Assembly: GCA_020721445.1 (NCBI GenBank)
Contig: DYMU01000008.1
Coordinates: 62,001-126,000 of the forward strand
Origin: Gemmobacter nectariphilus
GTDB lineage: Bacteria; Pseudomonadota; Alphaproteobacteria; Rhodobacterales; Rhodobacteraceae
Direction: 5' to 3'
Length of the DNA stretch: 64,000 nucleotides
Below, piece after piece: positions 27,854-38,048 of this stretch. The notes below the pieces were generated by a model. It did not search any database and was not told the origin of the DNA. It worked only from the letters and a program-made list of their open reading frames with translations. The stretch's first letter is position 1. Each line of letters starts with the position of its first letter. Both the position numbers and the translations under genes were made by a program.

Positions 27854-28068
27854 CACTGGCCCGCGTCAATGTCATTGTCGCGCAAAACCGCCCTTGCGAT
27901 GAACAAATCCTGGTCCAGCACCATCAGACGGCGCGGCAATATGCCAAGACTGCCATCAAGGACGCTCATGTGGACGTCCATTTCAAAGGTCGCTATACCC
28001 TCGCCATCAAGCAGGGCTTGGGCGTAGGCGATCACGGTTGGGTCGGTTGTGCGCAACAGCTCTTTCAT
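27853..28068 (-). CDS. DUF2007 protein
   Basis: A 71-residue protein with the DUF2007 pattern: MKELLRTTDPTVIAYAQALL, then GEGIATFEMDVHMSVLDGSL, and a PRRLMVLDQDL core. The family is a small putative signal-transducing alpha/beta domain of unknown role. It is paired upstream of the TrmN6-like gene and divergent from the polyprenyl synthase gene. Confidence 0.85.
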   Translation of the reverse strand: MKELLRTTDPTVIAYAQALLDGEGIATFEMDVHMSVLDGSLGILPRRLMVLDQDLFIARAVLRDNDIDAGQ

Positions 28069-28121
28069 GCATCCAGACTTAAGGCTACTTGGGCCAAAAG
28101 GCGAGAGCGGAGCGTTGGGGG

Positions 28122-29129
28122 ATGGGTTTGGATCAGGCGACACCGGGGCAACAACCGCAGGAACGGCTGGCGGATTGGCTGGCCGATGACATGTCGGCGG
28201 TCAATGCGGTTATCCGGCAGCGGATGGCCAGCGAACACGCGCCGCGCATTCCGCAGGTGACAGCCCATCTGATCGAGGCGGGCGGCAAGCGCCTGCGCCC
28301 GATGCTGACCCTTGCTGCCGCGCGGCTGTGCGGCTATGGCGGCCCCTATCATGTGCATCTGGCGGCGACGGTCGAATTCATCCACACCGCCACCTTGCTG
28401 CATGACGACGTGGTGGACGAAAGCCAGCAGCGGCGCGGGCGACCGACCGCCAATCTGCTGTGGGACAACAAATCCAGCGTGCTGGTGGGCGATTACCTGT
28501 TTGCCCGCAGCTTTCAGTTGATGACCGAAACCGGCAACATGCGGGTGCTGTCGATCCTGTCCAATGCCTCGGCGGTGATTGCCGAGGGCGAGGTGCTGCA
28601 ACTGACCGCAGCACAGGATCTGCGCACCGATGAGGGAATTTACCTGAAAGTCGTGCGCGGCAAGACGGCGGCGCTGTTTTCGGCGGCAACCGAGGTCGGC
28701 GGCGTGATTGCCGGCGCGGATGAGGCACAGGTGCGCGCGCTTTATGACTATGGCGATGCCTTGGGGATTGCCTTCCAGATCGTCGATGACCTGCTGGATT
28801 ATGGCGGCAGCGATGCCGTGATCGGCAAGAATACCGGCGATGATTTCCGGGAACGCAAGCTGACACTGCCGGTGATCAAGGCGGTGGCGCAGGCCACGCC
28901 CGAAGAACGCGCGTTCTGGGTGCGGGTGATCGAAAAGGGCCAGCAGACCGAGGGCGATCTGGAACAGGCCCGCGCGATCATGGCCCGTCACGGCGCGATG
29001 GAGGCCGCACGGCAAGACGCTTTGGCCTGGGCCGCAAAGGCCCGCGATGCACTGGCCGCGCTGCCCGCGCACGACCTGCGCGACATGCTGGCCGATCTGG
29101 CCGATTATGTGGTGGAACGGATCAGCTAA
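28122..29129 (+). CDS. Polyprenyl diphosphate synthase (ubiquinone side chain)
   Basis: A 335-residue trans-polyprenyl synthase. Both aspartate-rich motifs are present: LLHDDVVDE (first) and [10 protein letters not shown] (second), along with GGKRLRPML. Alphaproteobacterial homologues make the octaprenyl or decaprenyl tail of ubiquinone (IspB/DdsA type); the chain length is not set by anything I can read. GGGGG before ATG 28122 supports the start. It ends overlapping the ispE stop by four bases (CTAA). Confidence 0.92.
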   Translation: MGLDQATPGQQPQERLADWLADDMSAVNAVIRQRMASEHAPRIPQVTAHLIEAGGKRLRPMLTLAAARLCGYGGPYHVHLAATVEFIHTATLLHDDVVDESQQRRGRPTANLLWDNKSSVLVGDYLFARSFQLMTETGNMRVLSILSNASAVIAEGEVLQLTAAQDLRTDEGIYLKVVRGKTAALFSAATEVGGVIAGADEAQVRALYDYGDALGIAFQIVDDLLDYGGSDAVIGKNTGDDFRERKLTLPVIKAVAQATPEERAFWVRVIEKGQQTEGDLEQARAIMARHGAMEAARQDALAWAAKARDALAALPAHDLRDMLADLADYVVERIS

Positions 29130-29968
29130 CCCGCCCGTATCTGGGCGGCGGCAACCCACCAGCCGGGCTGGTGCGATTGAAGGCTGCGGGCGGCTGAACT
29201 GGCGGCAAGGCCATCGGCGAACAGGCCAAAGCAGGTGGCACCTGAACCGGACATGCGGGCGATCAGGCAGCCGGGCTGCGCGGACAGGGCCGACTTGACC
29301 GCGCCGATCAACGGTTGCAGCGCAATGGCGGCGGGCTCCATGTCGTTGTGCATCATCAGCAGAAACGCGGCAAGGTCTGCGGCCGAGTTCAGGCGCGGCA
29401 TGGCCTGCGGCATCGGCGCATTGTCCTTGCGGGTCAGGGCGCGGAACACCGCAGGGGTCGAGACCGCCACACCGGGGTTGACCAGCACCAGCCACGCAGG
29501 CGGCAAGGCGGGAACCGGGTCCAGACGTTCGCCCACACCTTGCATCCGCAGCGCCTGACCGCGCAGGCACACCGGCACATCGGCCCCCAGCGACAGCACC
29601 GCCGCCGCATCGGGCAGCGCCTGTCCGGTCATCCGGGAAAGCGCCCGCAAGGTCGCCGCCGCATCGGCCGACCCGCCACCAATGCCCGACGCCACCGGCA
29701 GAACCTTGTCCAGCGTGATCGCCGCGCCCACCCCCATCAGACGTGCCGCGCGCAGCACAAGGTTGTCATCGGAAACCGGCAGCGCGCTCGATTGCGGCCC
29801 GGTGATTGACAGCGTCAGCGCGGGCGCGGGTGCCACCGTCACCCTGTCGCCCACTTCGGCAAACACCACCAGACTGTCCAGCAGATGATAGCCATCAGCG
29901 CGCTGCCCGGTGACGTGCAGCGTCAGGTTCACCTTGGCCGGGGCAAACTCGACCGTCTCAGTTGCCAT
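29126..29968 (-). CDS. ispE: 4-diphosphocytidyl-2-C-methyl-D-erythritol kinase
   Basis: A 280-residue GHMP kinase of the MEP isoprenoid pathway. [12 protein letters not shown] at the N-terminus, the ATP-loop [17 protein letters not shown], and [12 protein letters not shown] are all diagnostic. It is downstream of a TPR gene with an 11-base overlap, and upstream of nothing on its strand. Confidence 0.95.
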   Translation of the reverse strand: MATETVEFAPAKVNLTLHVTGQRADGYHLLDSLVVFAEVGDRVTVAPAPALTLSITGPQSSALPVSDDNLVLRAARLMGVGAAITLDKVLPVASGIGGGSADAAATLRALSRMTGQALPDAAAVLSLGADVPVCLRGQALRMQGVGERLDPVPALPPAWLVLVNPGVAVSTPAVFRALTRKDNAPMPQAMPRLNSAADLAAFLLMMHNDMEPAAIALQPLIGAVKSALSAQPGCLIARMSGSGATCFGLFADGLAASSAARSLQSHQPGWWVAAAQIRAG

Positions 29969-31688
29969 TGGTCACCGAGGTCAGGGGGGGCGCGCCTTCT
30001 TCTGTCAGCACGGCATCCAGACCCACCTCAAGCTTGCGCCTGATCCGAGCGGCATCCTTTTCGGCAGGCTCGAACGACAGGGCCCGGCGCCATTGGAAGC
30101 GCGCCTCCAATTGCCGACCCACCGCCCAATAGACATCGCCCAGATGGTCCGTCACCACCGGATCGACCGGTTCCAGCAGGCTGGCGCGTTCCATCTGCGG
30201 CAGGGCATCGTCATATCGGCCCAGCCGGTAATAGGCCCAGGCCAGCGAGTCGATGATATAGCCCTGATCCGGGCGGGCAGCGACGGCGCGCTCGATCAGG
30301 TCCAGTGCCTCGGTCAGGTTCTCGCCCCGGTCGACGAAACTGTAGCCCAGATAGTTCAGCACCTGCGGCTGGTCGGGGTTCAATTCCAACGCCTTGCGAA
30401 AATCAGGCTCGGCCTTGGCCCATTGGTCAGACCGTTCATGTGCCACGCCGCGCGAATAGAACAGGCTCCAATGCCGCGCTTCGGGCACGTCAATCAAAGC
30501 GATGGCCTTGTCATAGGCAGCCGCCGCATCCAGAAACTGATCGTCGCGGCGCAGCGCATCGCCATAGGCCAGATGCACCAACAGCAGATCAGGGTGGCTT
30601 TCGGTCAGCGCCTTCAGCACCGCAAGGGATTCGTCTTTTCGATCCAGCGCGAACAGCGTTTCGGCCCGACCGATCTCGGCGGCATGAAATGACGGATGGT
30701 CCGGTGGCAACAGGGCATAGGTCTCGCCCGCCAAGGCGCGTTGATCCAGCGCATCCAGCAGCCCCGCTGACAGCAACAGCGCGTCAGAATGGCGCGTGTT
30801 CAGATCATAGGCCGCCCGGGCATAGAGCAGGGTATAGGCGTTTTCAGCCTCGCCGTTCAGGGCCACCGCCACGGTGAAGAACACTTCGGCCAGACCCTCT
30901 TTGGCGTCGCGCACGATCGAAAACGGCACCCGATTTCCGCCGGACAATTGCGCCCGCAGCGTGGCAAGTTCGGGGTCCGGGTCAGCGCCGAAGGTGCGCT
31001 CCATCAGGGCCAGGGCATCGGCGGGTCGTTCAAGCTGGCTAAGGATCTGCACATGCGCAAGAATGCCCCGCCGGTTGACCGTCAGCGGGCCGCTGGCCTT
31101 GCCTGACAAGATGTCATCCGCCCCCTGGAAATCACCCGCCGCCGCCATGGCAATTGCCTTGTGGTACAGGCCAAAGGCCTTCAAACCATCGGTGCTGGCA
31201 ACCGCGTCAAAACCCGTCAGGGCCTCGGACATGCGGCCCTTGCCAAACTGCGCCCAGCCAAGCGCAAGCTGGTCGATCAGATTGCCGATCTTGCGGTTTT
31301 CGGGCGCGGTCAGGATCGCATCCCAGTTGTCTGCCTGCGCGTCGCGCACCAGCAGGGCGATGTTTCCACCGATGCTGCGCCCGCCAAGGGCCATCAGCCG
31401 GTCGGCAGCGGCAGCCGCCTTCGGGAAATCGCCGGTGCCCAGATAGGACACGATCGCTGCATCCAGCAGTTCGGCATTGTCGGGGTCGGCCTGCAAGGCC
31501 CGCGCAAACCAGCGCACCCCTTCGCCAAAGTCGCTTTGCGCGGCGGCCGAGCGTGCCGCAAGATAGGCCCCGGCGTCGCCCACATCCGCCGATGCCGCAT
31601 CGGTCTGGGCGAACGCGCCCATCGGCGCTGCCGCAAGAAATGCGGCAAGAGAAAGGGCACAAACGGCACGGGGCAAGAATTGGGTCAT
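29958..31688 (-). CDS. Exported tetratricopeptide-repeat protein
   Basis: A 576-residue protein with a signal peptide ([20 protein letters not shown]) and many TPR units, for example [20 protein letters not shown] and [20 protein letters not shown] near the C-terminus. It is probably periplasmic or outer-membrane-associated and acts as a protein scaffold. ATG 31688 is preferred; an ATG five codons upstream lacks a ribosome site. The gene lies between the ETF-QO gene and ispE, the usual Rhodobacteraceae order. Confidence 0.85.
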   Translation of the reverse strand: MTQFLPRAVCALSLAAFLAAAPMGAFAQTDAASADVGDAGAYLAARSAAAQSDFGEGVRWFARALQADPDNAELLDAAIVSYLGTGDFPKAAAAADRLMALGGRSIGGNIALLVRDAQADNWDAILTAPENRKIGNLIDQLALGWAQFGKGRMSEALTGFDAVASTDGLKAFGLYHKAIAMAAAGDFQGADDILSGKASGPLTVNRRGILAHVQILSQLERPADALALMERTFGADPDPELATLRAQLSGGNRVPFSIVRDAKEGLAEVFFTVAVALNGEAENAYTLLYARAAYDLNTRHSDALLLSAGLLDALDQRALAGETYALLPPDHPSFHAAEIGRAETLFALDRKDESLAVLKALTESHPDLLLVHLAYGDALRRDDQFLDAAAAYDKAIALIDVPEARHWSLFYSRGVAHERSDQWAKAEPDFRKALELNPDQPQVLNYLGYSFVDRGENLTEALDLIERAVAARPDQGYIIDSLAWAYYRLGRYDDALPQMERASLLEPVDPVVTDHLGDVYWAVGRQLEARFQWRRALSFEPAEKDAARIRRKLEVGLDAVLTEEGAPPLTSVTNGN

Positions 31689-31839
31689 GGGGCCTGTCTT
31701 CATGAAAGCACTGCCGTGAAGCTAGCCCCCGCCCGCGATGGTGGCAATGGCAGCCACGCGCCCAAGCCACAGATCGCGCAAATGTCAGATGCGGCCCGGT
31801 CTGTCGGCCCGTCCCGCAGCTTGCCCACGGTCCCTTGGC

Positions 31840-33489
31840 TTACATGTTGGGATAGTTCGGACCGCCCCCACCCTGCGGCGTGGTCCAGACGATGTTCTGG
31901 CTGGGGTCTTTTATGTCGCAGGTCTTGCAGTGCACGCAGTTCTGGAAATTGATCACAAAGCGCGGGTCGCGGCCTTCATCGGCCACCACCTCGTACACAC
32001 CGGCCGGGCAGTAGCGTTGCGCCGGTTCGGCATATTGCGGCAGGTTCACAGCAATCGGGATCGACGGATCGCGCAGTCGCAAATGCGATGGCTGGGCCTC
32101 GTCGTGGTTGGTAAAGCTGTAGGCCACGTTGGTCAGCCGGTCGAAGGACAGCTTGCCATCGGGCTTGGGGTAGGCAATCGGCTTGTGGTCCTTGGCCAGC
32201 CCGGTGGCGGCGGCATCGGTCTTGCGGTGGCGCAGCGTGCCGAACAGCGAAAAGCCGAAGGTGTTGGTCCACATGTCAAGGCCGCCGCCCAGCATGCTGG
32301 CCAGCAACCCGTAATGTGACCACAGCGGTTTGACGTTGCGCACCTTGTGCAGATCCTGACCAATCGCCCCGCTGCGCACCCGCACCTCATAGGTGGAAAG
32401 CTCATCTCCCTGACGGCCTGCCTTGATCGCCTCCTGCGCGGCCTCGGCGGCGACAATGCCTGACAGCATGGCGTTGTGATTGCCCTTGATCCGCGGCACG
32501 TTCACCATGCCGGCGCTGCACCCCAACAGCGCCACGCCCGGCGCCACCAGTTTCGGCAGGGACTGATAGCCGCCTTCGGAAATGGCCCGCGCGCCGTAAG
32601 CCACACGCTTGCCGCCTTTCAGCAGCTCGGCCACCATCGGGTGATGCTTGAAGCGCTGGAATTCCATATACGGGTAGAGATGCGGGTTTTCATAGTTCAG
32701 GTGGACCACCAGTCCGATGTAAATCTGATTGTTCTCAACGTGATAGATAAAGCTGCCGCCGCCCGCATTGCTGCCCAGTGGCCAGCCCATCGTATGCGTG
32801 ACCGACCCTTCGCGGTGCTTGGCGGGGTCGATCTCCCAGATTTCCTTCATGCCAAGGCCGTATTTCTGCATGCAATGGCCCTTGGTCAGATCGTATTTCT
32901 CGATCACCTGCTTGGCCAACGACCCGCGCACGCCTTCGGACAAGAAGACGTATTTACCCCAAAGCTCCATCCCCGGCTCATAGTTGGGCCCGGGCGCGCC
33001 GGTTTGCGGATCACGGCCAAACTCTCCGGCCACCACGCCCGCCACACGGTCACCATCGAACACCAGTTCCGAACAGGCCATGCCGGGGAAGATCTCGACG
33101 CCAAGGCCTTCGGCCACACCGGCCAGCCAGCGGCAGACATTGGCCATGCTGACGATGAAATTGCCGTGGTTGTTCATCAGGGGCGGCATCGGAAAGCTGG
33201 GAATGCGAATGTGCCCGGCGGGTCCGAGAATGAAAAAGTTGTCTTCCTTGACCGGGGTCTTGATCGGCGCGCCCATGTTGCGCCAGTCGGGCAGCAGGGC
33301 ATTCAGGCCCGACGGGTCCAGCACCGCGCCAGACAGGATGTGCGCACCTACCTCGGAGCCTTTTTCCAGCACCACCACCGACAGGTCGCTGTCCAGTTGC
33401 TTCAGCCGGATCGCGGCAGACAGGCCCGCCGGGCCGGCGCCCACGATGACCACGTCATATTCCATCTTCTCGCGCAGGATCTGGCTCAT
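31840..33489 (-). CDS. Electron transfer flavoprotein-ubiquinone oxidoreductase
   Basis: A 549-residue ETF-QO that passes electrons from ETF to ubiquinone at the inner membrane. FAD motif VVIVGAGPAGLSAAIRL at the N-terminus; the C-terminal 4Fe-4S cysteines are in QRYCPAGVYEV and NCVHCKTCDIKDP. GGAGACG precedes the ATG at 33489. Together with an acyl-CoA dehydrogenase elsewhere in the window (36336) it fits fatty-acid or branched-acid oxidation. Confidence 0.95.
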   Translation of the reverse strand: MSQILREKMEYDVVIVGAGPAGLSAAIRLKQLDSDLSVVVLEKGSEVGAHILSGAVLDPSGLNALLPDWRNMGAPIKTPVKEDNFFILGPAGHIRIPSFPMPPLMNNHGNFIVSMANVCRWLAGVAEGLGVEIFPGMACSELVFDGDRVAGVVAGEFGRDPQTGAPGPNYEPGMELWGKYVFLSEGVRGSLAKQVIEKYDLTKGHCMQKYGLGMKEIWEIDPAKHREGSVTHTMGWPLGSNAGGGSFIYHVENNQIYIGLVVHLNYENPHLYPYMEFQRFKHHPMVAELLKGGKRVAYGARAISEGGYQSLPKLVAPGVALLGCSAGMVNVPRIKGNHNAMLSGIVAAEAAQEAIKAGRQGDELSTYEVRVRSGAIGQDLHKVRNVKPLWSHYGLLASMLGGGLDMWTNTFGFSLFGTLRHRKTDAAATGLAKDHKPIAYPKPDGKLSFDRLTNVAYSFTNHDEAQPSHLRLRDPSIPIAVNLPQYAEPAQRYCPAGVYEVVADEGRDPRFVINFQNCVHCKTCDIKDPSQNIVWTTPQGGGGPNYPNM

Positions 33490-33711
33490 CTTTCGTCTCC
33501 ACGAAGCGGGCCGCTGCCCGGTCTTTGCCCAAGTCGTTGCCCCAACGTCCTGCCCCATGGCTAGCCTGTGGTCAACCGTGACGCAACATCACGTTTCCGC
33601 ATTGCAGCATTCCCGCAATATTATTTCCGGGCGGCGACAACCCGCCACCGGCCCGCGCCATCCCCCTTGCAATTCCGCGCGCCATCCGTTTGGGTAAGGC
33701 TCAGATATTCG

Positions 33712-33748
33712 GGCCATGGCCTCCCACCGGGGCCGTGGCCTCCCTTTT
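33712..33748 (+). promoter_or_regulatory. Terminator-like hairpin in the greA leader
   Basis: GGCCATGGCC (33712-33721) and GGCCGTGGCC (33731-33740) can pair over ten bases (one T-G wobble), with a nine-base loop, followed by TCCCTTTT. It lies 23 bases before the greA start, so it could act as an attenuator and/or yield a short leader RNA, as known for GraL upstream of greA in E. coli. Confidence 0.55.
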
Positions 33749-33762
33749 CGTGGAAGTAGATG

Positions 33763-34233
33763 ATGGAAAAGATTCCGATGACTCGCGCCGGGTTTGATGC
33801 TCTGGATGAAGAGCTAAAGACCCTGAAGAGCATTGAACGTCCTGCGGTGATCCGGGCCATTGCCGAAGCCCGCGAACATGGCGACCTTTCGGAAAACGCC
33901 GAATATCATTCTGCCCGCGAAAAGCAGTCCTTCATCGAAGGCCGCATCAAAGAGCTTGAAGGCATCTTGTCACTGGCCGAGGTGATCGACCCGTCAAAAC
34001 TGTCGGGGTCGATCAAGTTCGGGGCGACCGTAAAGCTGGTCGACGAAGACACCGATGAAGAAAAGACCTATCAGATCGTCGGTGAGACCGAGGCCGATAT
34101 CGAGCGCGGGCTTCTGAACATCCGCTCGCCGCTGGCGCGGGCGCTGATCGGCAAGGATGCCGGCGACAGTGTCGAGGTCAAGACCCCGGGCGGGGATCGC
34201 AGTTACGAAGTGGTCAGCATCCGTTACGTCTGA
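33763..34233 (+). CDS. greA: Transcription elongation factor GreA
   Basis: A 156-residue GreA, which rescues backtracked RNA polymerase by stimulating transcript cleavage. The coiled-coil arm carries [19 protein letters not shown], with the acidic tip. The C-terminal FKBP-like domain contains [11 protein letters not shown] and ISPLA-like [16 protein letters not shown] 33763 is chosen over ATG 33760 because GGAAG sits six bases before it. Confidence 0.96.
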   Translation: MEKIPMTRAGFDALDEELKTLKSIERPAVIRAIAEAREHGDLSENAEYHSAREKQSFIEGRIKELEGILSLAEVIDPSKLSGSIKFGATVKLVDEDTDEEKTYQIVGETEADIERGLLNIRSPLARALIGKDAGDSVEVKTPGGDRSYEVVSIRYV

Positions 34234-34263
34234 ATTTTCCGGACCTGAACGAAAGCGCACCCA

Positions 34264-35271
34264 ATGCCTGATCCTGACGACAGACCCATCGACCTAGGCA
34301 TATTCGGACGCGCCGATGACCAGCGCTTTTCGCCAACCGAAATTGTCGCGGCGCTGTTGGCAGCGGTCTGGGTGGTTGCGGTTGCGGTTTATGTCCTGCG
34401 CGCCCCCGAAGGCACCGGGGCGCTTGGTCTGGTGATGACGCTGCTGGTGGTGTTCTTGCCGCTGGCGCTGATCTGGGCGGCGGTGTCGACCTTGCGGTCG
34501 GTGCGGATCTTGCGGGCCGAAGCGGCGCGGCTGCAAGCTTCGGTCGATGCGATGCGCAATGCCTATATCGCCAACCAGCAAACCGGCACCCGCCCGTCGG
34601 TGGAAAAGAAGCTGGACGAGTTGGCACAAGCCGCCAAGCAGACCGAAACCACGCTGGCAACCTTTACCTCGCGTCGCGATGTGGCGCTGACCGTGGCATC
34701 GGCAGATCGCAAGGCCGTGCTGGTCGCACCTGTTGCCCCGGTGCCGCCCGAAGAACAACCCGGCCTTGCGCTTGGCACCCCGGCTGAGGCGATGCGCCCG
34801 CCGCTTGCGGTTGCGGACTTCATCCGCGCGCTGCAATTTCCCGAAAACCCCGATGACAAGGACGGTTTTCGCGCCCTGCGACTTGCGCTGGAAGACCGCG
34901 ATGTGGCCAAGCTTATCCGTGCCGCGCAGGATGTCCTTACCCTGCTCAGCGAGGACGGCATCTATATGGATGACCTGCGCCCAGATCGTGCCCGTCCCGA
35001 AGTCTGGCGCCGGTTTGCGGCCGGCGAACGCGGCCGTGGCGTGGCGCCGGTGGGTGGGGTGCGCGACCGATCCTCGCTGGCGCTGACCGCCGGGCGAATG
35101 CGCGAAGACCCGGTGTTCCGTGACGCCGGGCACCATTTCCTGCGCACCTTTGACCGCATGTTCCAGCAGTTTGAAAAGAACGCCACCGACACCGAAATTG
35201 CCGAACTGGCCGACACCCGCACCGCCCGCGCCTTCATGCTGTTCGGGCGGGTGATGGGCGTGTTCGATTAG
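34264..35271 (+). CDS. Conserved alphaproteobacterial membrane protein, unknown function
   Basis: A 335-residue protein. Two hydrophobic helices (about residues 25-45 and 54-76) near the N-terminus are followed by a coiled-coil-like segment and a soluble C-terminal region with FIRALQFPENPDDKDGFRAL and a C-terminal helix FLRTFDRMFQQFEK. I do not recognise a named function; proteins of this look are widely conserved in Rhodobacterales. It follows greA by 30 bases and ends overlapping the Sua5 gene by four bases (TTAG). Confidence 0.8.
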   Translation: MPDPDDRPIDLGIFGRADDQRFSPTEIVAALLAAVWVVAVAVYVLRAPEGTGALGLVMTLLVVFLPLALIWAAVSTLRSVRILRAEAARLQASVDAMRNAYIANQQTGTRPSVEKKLDELAQAAKQTETTLATFTSRRDVALTVASADRKAVLVAPVAPVPPEEQPGLALGTPAEAMRPPLAVADFIRALQFPENPDDKDGFRALRLALEDRDVAKLIRAAQDVLTLLSEDGIYMDDLRPDRARPEVWRRFAAGERGRGVAPVGGVRDRSSLALTAGRMREDPVFRDAGHHFLRTFDRMFQQFEKNATDTEIAELADTRTARAFMLFGRVMGVFD

Positions 35272-36224
35272 GGTCGCGGGGCCGCGGCCCGGCGCAAACG
35301 GTCGTTGATTGCGCGGCCCAAGCCCTGTTCCGGCACCGGCGCAAAGCCGATGCGCCCGCCGGGGCCTGCCAAGGCATCGGCGTCACGCAGGGTCTGAAAC
35401 AGTGCAGCCGCCGCCTGCACCAGATCACCCGTGGGCGACAGCGAAAGTGCGGCGCCGCTGCACCCCGGCCCGAACCCGACCCAGACCTCGCCCGGCGCGG
35501 GGGCGGTCACCCCCAGCCGGACATGGGCATCTGGCGCATAGTGGCTGGCCAACTGGCCGGGTGCATTGGGTTTTTCCGCGCTGCCGCCGCTGCCGATCGG
35601 TCCCAGCAGCGCCTCCAGTGCCTCAACCGCCACACCGCCCGGGCGCAGCAATACGGGCTCACCGTCAAGGCCAAGGATGGTCGATTCCACCCCCACCGCA
35701 CAAGGGCCACCATCAAGGATCGCCTCGATCCGCCCGGCCAGGCCCGCGCGCACATGGTCGGCGCACGTGGGCGACACCCGCCCCGACGGGTTGGCCGAGG
35801 GCGCAGCCAGCGGCCCGCCAAAGACGCGCAGCAGCGCCTGTGCCACCGCATGCGCCGGACAGCGCAACGCCACCGTGGCAAGCCCCGCCGTCACCAAAGG
35901 CGACAGACCGGCATCCGCACGCAACGGCAAAACCAGCGTCAACGCCCCCGGCCAGAACGCTGCCGCCACCGCCTCGGCCTGTGCATTGAACACCGCGATC
36001 TGCCGCGCCATCGCCAGATCGGGGACATGCACGATCAGCGGGTTGAACTGCGGTCGGCCCTTGGCCGCAAAAATCCGTGCCACCGCGGCGCCGTTACGGG
36101 CATCGCCGGCCAGCCCATAGACCGTTTCGGTCGGCATCGCGACAAGGCCGCCCGCGCGCAGGATCGCGGCGGCGCGGGCCACCCCCGCTTCATCGGGTTG
36201 GATATCCAGCGTATCAAGGTGCAT
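35268..36224 (-). CDS. L-threonylcarbamoyladenylate synthase (Sua5/YwlC/TsaC family)
   Basis: A 318-residue two-domain Sua5 that makes threonylcarbamoyl-AMP for the t6A37 modification of ANN-decoding tRNAs. The N-terminal YrdC-like domain has LVAMPTETVYGLAGDA, KGRPQFNPLIVHV and SANPSGRVSPT. The C-terminal Sua5 domain (about 200-318) is present, marked by SAEKPNAPGQLASHYAP. The start is the ATG ending at 36224 (MHLDTLDIQPD). Confidence 0.93.
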   Translation of the reverse strand: MHLDTLDIQPDEAGVARAAAILRAGGLVAMPTETVYGLAGDARNGAAVARIFAAKGRPQFNPLIVHVPDLAMARQIAVFNAQAEAVAAAFWPGALTLVLPLRADAGLSPLVTAGLATVALRCPAHAVAQALLRVFGGPLAAPSANPSGRVSPTCADHVRAGLAGRIEAILDGGPCAVGVESTILGLDGEPVLLRPGGVAVEALEALLGPIGSGGSAEKPNAPGQLASHYAPDAHVRLGVTAPAPGEVWVGFGPGCSGAALSLSPTGDLVQAAAALFQTLRDADALAGPGGRIGFAPVPEQGLGRAINDRLRRAAAPRP

Positions 36225-36335
36225 GTGACGCAGCGTAGGGCTTGAGCGGTCGGCCCCGATGGCTAACCTGTGGCCCATGTCCATAGCCCCGCCCGGCACC
36301 TTTGCCAAGGCAAGCCACATGACCCGAGGTTTCCG

Positions 36336-38048
36336 ATGCCCTACCGCGCGCCCCTGACCGATTTTCGCTTTTTGCTGGATCACGTCGTGGGCTTTGCGCA
36401 GGTGGCAGGGACCGACCGTTTTGCCGATGCCACCCCCGACACGGTCGAGGCGATCCTGACCGAGGCAGGCAAGCTGGCCGAAACCGTGATCGCACCGCTG
36501 AACCGGGCGGGCGACAAGGTGCCGGCGCGGCTGGAAAACGGCGTGGTGCGCACCTCGCCGGGGTTTGCCGACGGCTACCGCGCCATTGCGACGGGCGGTT
36601 GGGTGGCCATCGCCGCCAGCCCCGATCATGGCGGCATGGGCCTGCCGCTGACCCTGGCCAGTGCGGTGAACGACATGCTGTCGTCGGCCTGCCTGTCGCT
36701 GCAACTGAACCCGCTGCTGACCCAGGGCCAGATCGAGGCGCTGGAGCATCATGCCAGCGACGATCTGAAGGCGCTGTATCTGCCCAAGCTGATCTCGGGC
36801 GAATGGAACGGCACCATGAACCTGACCGAACCACAGGCCGGGTCAGACGTGGGGGCGTTGCGCGCCCGCGCCGAAGCAAACGGCGACGGCACCTATGCGA
36901 TCAGCGGGCAGAAGATCTATATCACTTGGGGGGATGCCGATTTCCTGCCCAACACCGTGCATCTGGTGCTGGCCCGCCTGCCCGATGGCGCGCCGGGCAC
37001 ATCCGGCATCAGCCTGTTTCTGGTGCCAAAGTTCCTGCCCGATGCCAGCGGCAACCCCGGCCCGCGCAACAGCCTGCATGTCGTCAGCCTTGAACACAAG
37101 CTGGGCATCCACGGCAGCCCGACCTGCGTGATGCAGTATGATGGCGCGACAGGCTGGCTGGTCGGCGCGCCGCACAAAGGCATGGCCGCGATGTTCACCA
37201 TGATGAACAACGCCCGCCTTGGTGTAGGCCTGCAAGGCGTGGGGGTGGCCGAGGCCGCCTATCAGCAGGCGCTGGACTATGCGATGACGCGCCAGCAAGG
37301 CCGCACCGCCGACCCGGCACAGCCTGCGATCATCGGTCATGCCGATGTGCGCCGGATGCTGGCCACGATGAAGGCGCAGGTGTTTTCGGCGCGCGCCATC
37401 GGCCTTTCCTGCGCCGTGGCCATCGACATGGGCCATGCCACCGGGCAGGCCGACTGGAAGGCCCGCGCCGCGTTTCTGACCCCGATCGCCAAGGCCTATG
37501 GCACAGATGTCGGCGTGGCCGTGGCCTCGGAGGGCGTGCAGGTGCATGGCGGCATGGGGTTCATCGAAGACACCGGGGCGGCGCAGTTCCTGCGCGATGC
37601 CCGCATCACCCCGATCTATGAAGGCACCAACGGGATTCAGGCGATGGACCTTGTGGCCCGCAAGATGGCCGACAATGGCGACATGGCGTTTCGCCTGATG
37701 CGTGAGATCGAAATCGGCGCGCAAGCGGCCCGCACCGGCCTGCCCGATCTGGCCGAGGATGTCTGGCAAGCCTGTGAAACCCTGCGCGAAGCAACCGAGG
37801 CGCTGCTTGCCCAAGACCTGACCGACCGTTTCGCCGGGGCCGTGCCCTATCTGCGGGCCTTTGCCCTGGTTCTGGGCGCGCATTTCCACCTGAAGGCGGC
37901 GATGGCGACCGGCGGCACCGGCCCGCGCACCGCCCTTGCCCGTGTCGCCATCAAGCGGTTGCTGCCCGAACACCTTGGCCTGCTGGCCCAGACGCGCGAC
38001 GGGGCCGCCGATCTTTTTGCCCTGTCGGCTGATGACTTTGCCGCCTGA
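36336..38048 (+). CDS. Acyl-CoA dehydrogenase with C-terminal extension
   Basis: A 570-residue flavoprotein of the acyl-CoA dehydrogenase family. LTEPQAGSDVGALRARA and TSGISLFLVPKF are the substrate/FAD sites, ITPIYEGTNGIQAMDLVARK is in the catalytic domain, and the last 100 residues form the extra C-terminal helical domain seen in FadE-like and DmdC-like (methylmercaptopropionyl-CoA) enzymes. Substrate is not determined. CGAGG upstream supports ATG 36336. It overlaps the MBL gene by 17 bases. Confidence 0.88.
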   Translation: MPYRAPLTDFRFLLDHVVGFAQVAGTDRFADATPDTVEAILTEAGKLAETVIAPLNRAGDKVPARLENGVVRTSPGFADGYRAIATGGWVAIAASPDHGGMGLPLTLASAVNDMLSSACLSLQLNPLLTQGQIEALEHHASDDLKALYLPKLISGEWNGTMNLTEPQAGSDVGALRARAEANGDGTYAISGQKIYITWGDADFLPNTVHLVLARLPDGAPGTSGISLFLVPKFLPDASGNPGPRNSLHVVSLEHKLGIHGSPTCVMQYDGATGWLVGAPHKGMAAMFTMMNNARLGVGLQGVGVAEAAYQQALDYAMTRQQGRTADPAQPAIIGHADVRRMLATMKAQVFSARAIGLSCAVAIDMGHATGQADWKARAAFLTPIAKAYGTDVGVAVASEGVQVHGGMGFIEDTGAAQFLRDARITPIYEGTNGIQAMDLVARKMADNGDMAFRLMREIEIGAQAARTGLPDLAEDVWQACETLREATEALLAQDLTDRFAGAVPYLRAFALVLGAHFHLKAAMATGGTGPRTALARVAIKRLLPEHLGLLAQTRDGAADLFALSADDFAA

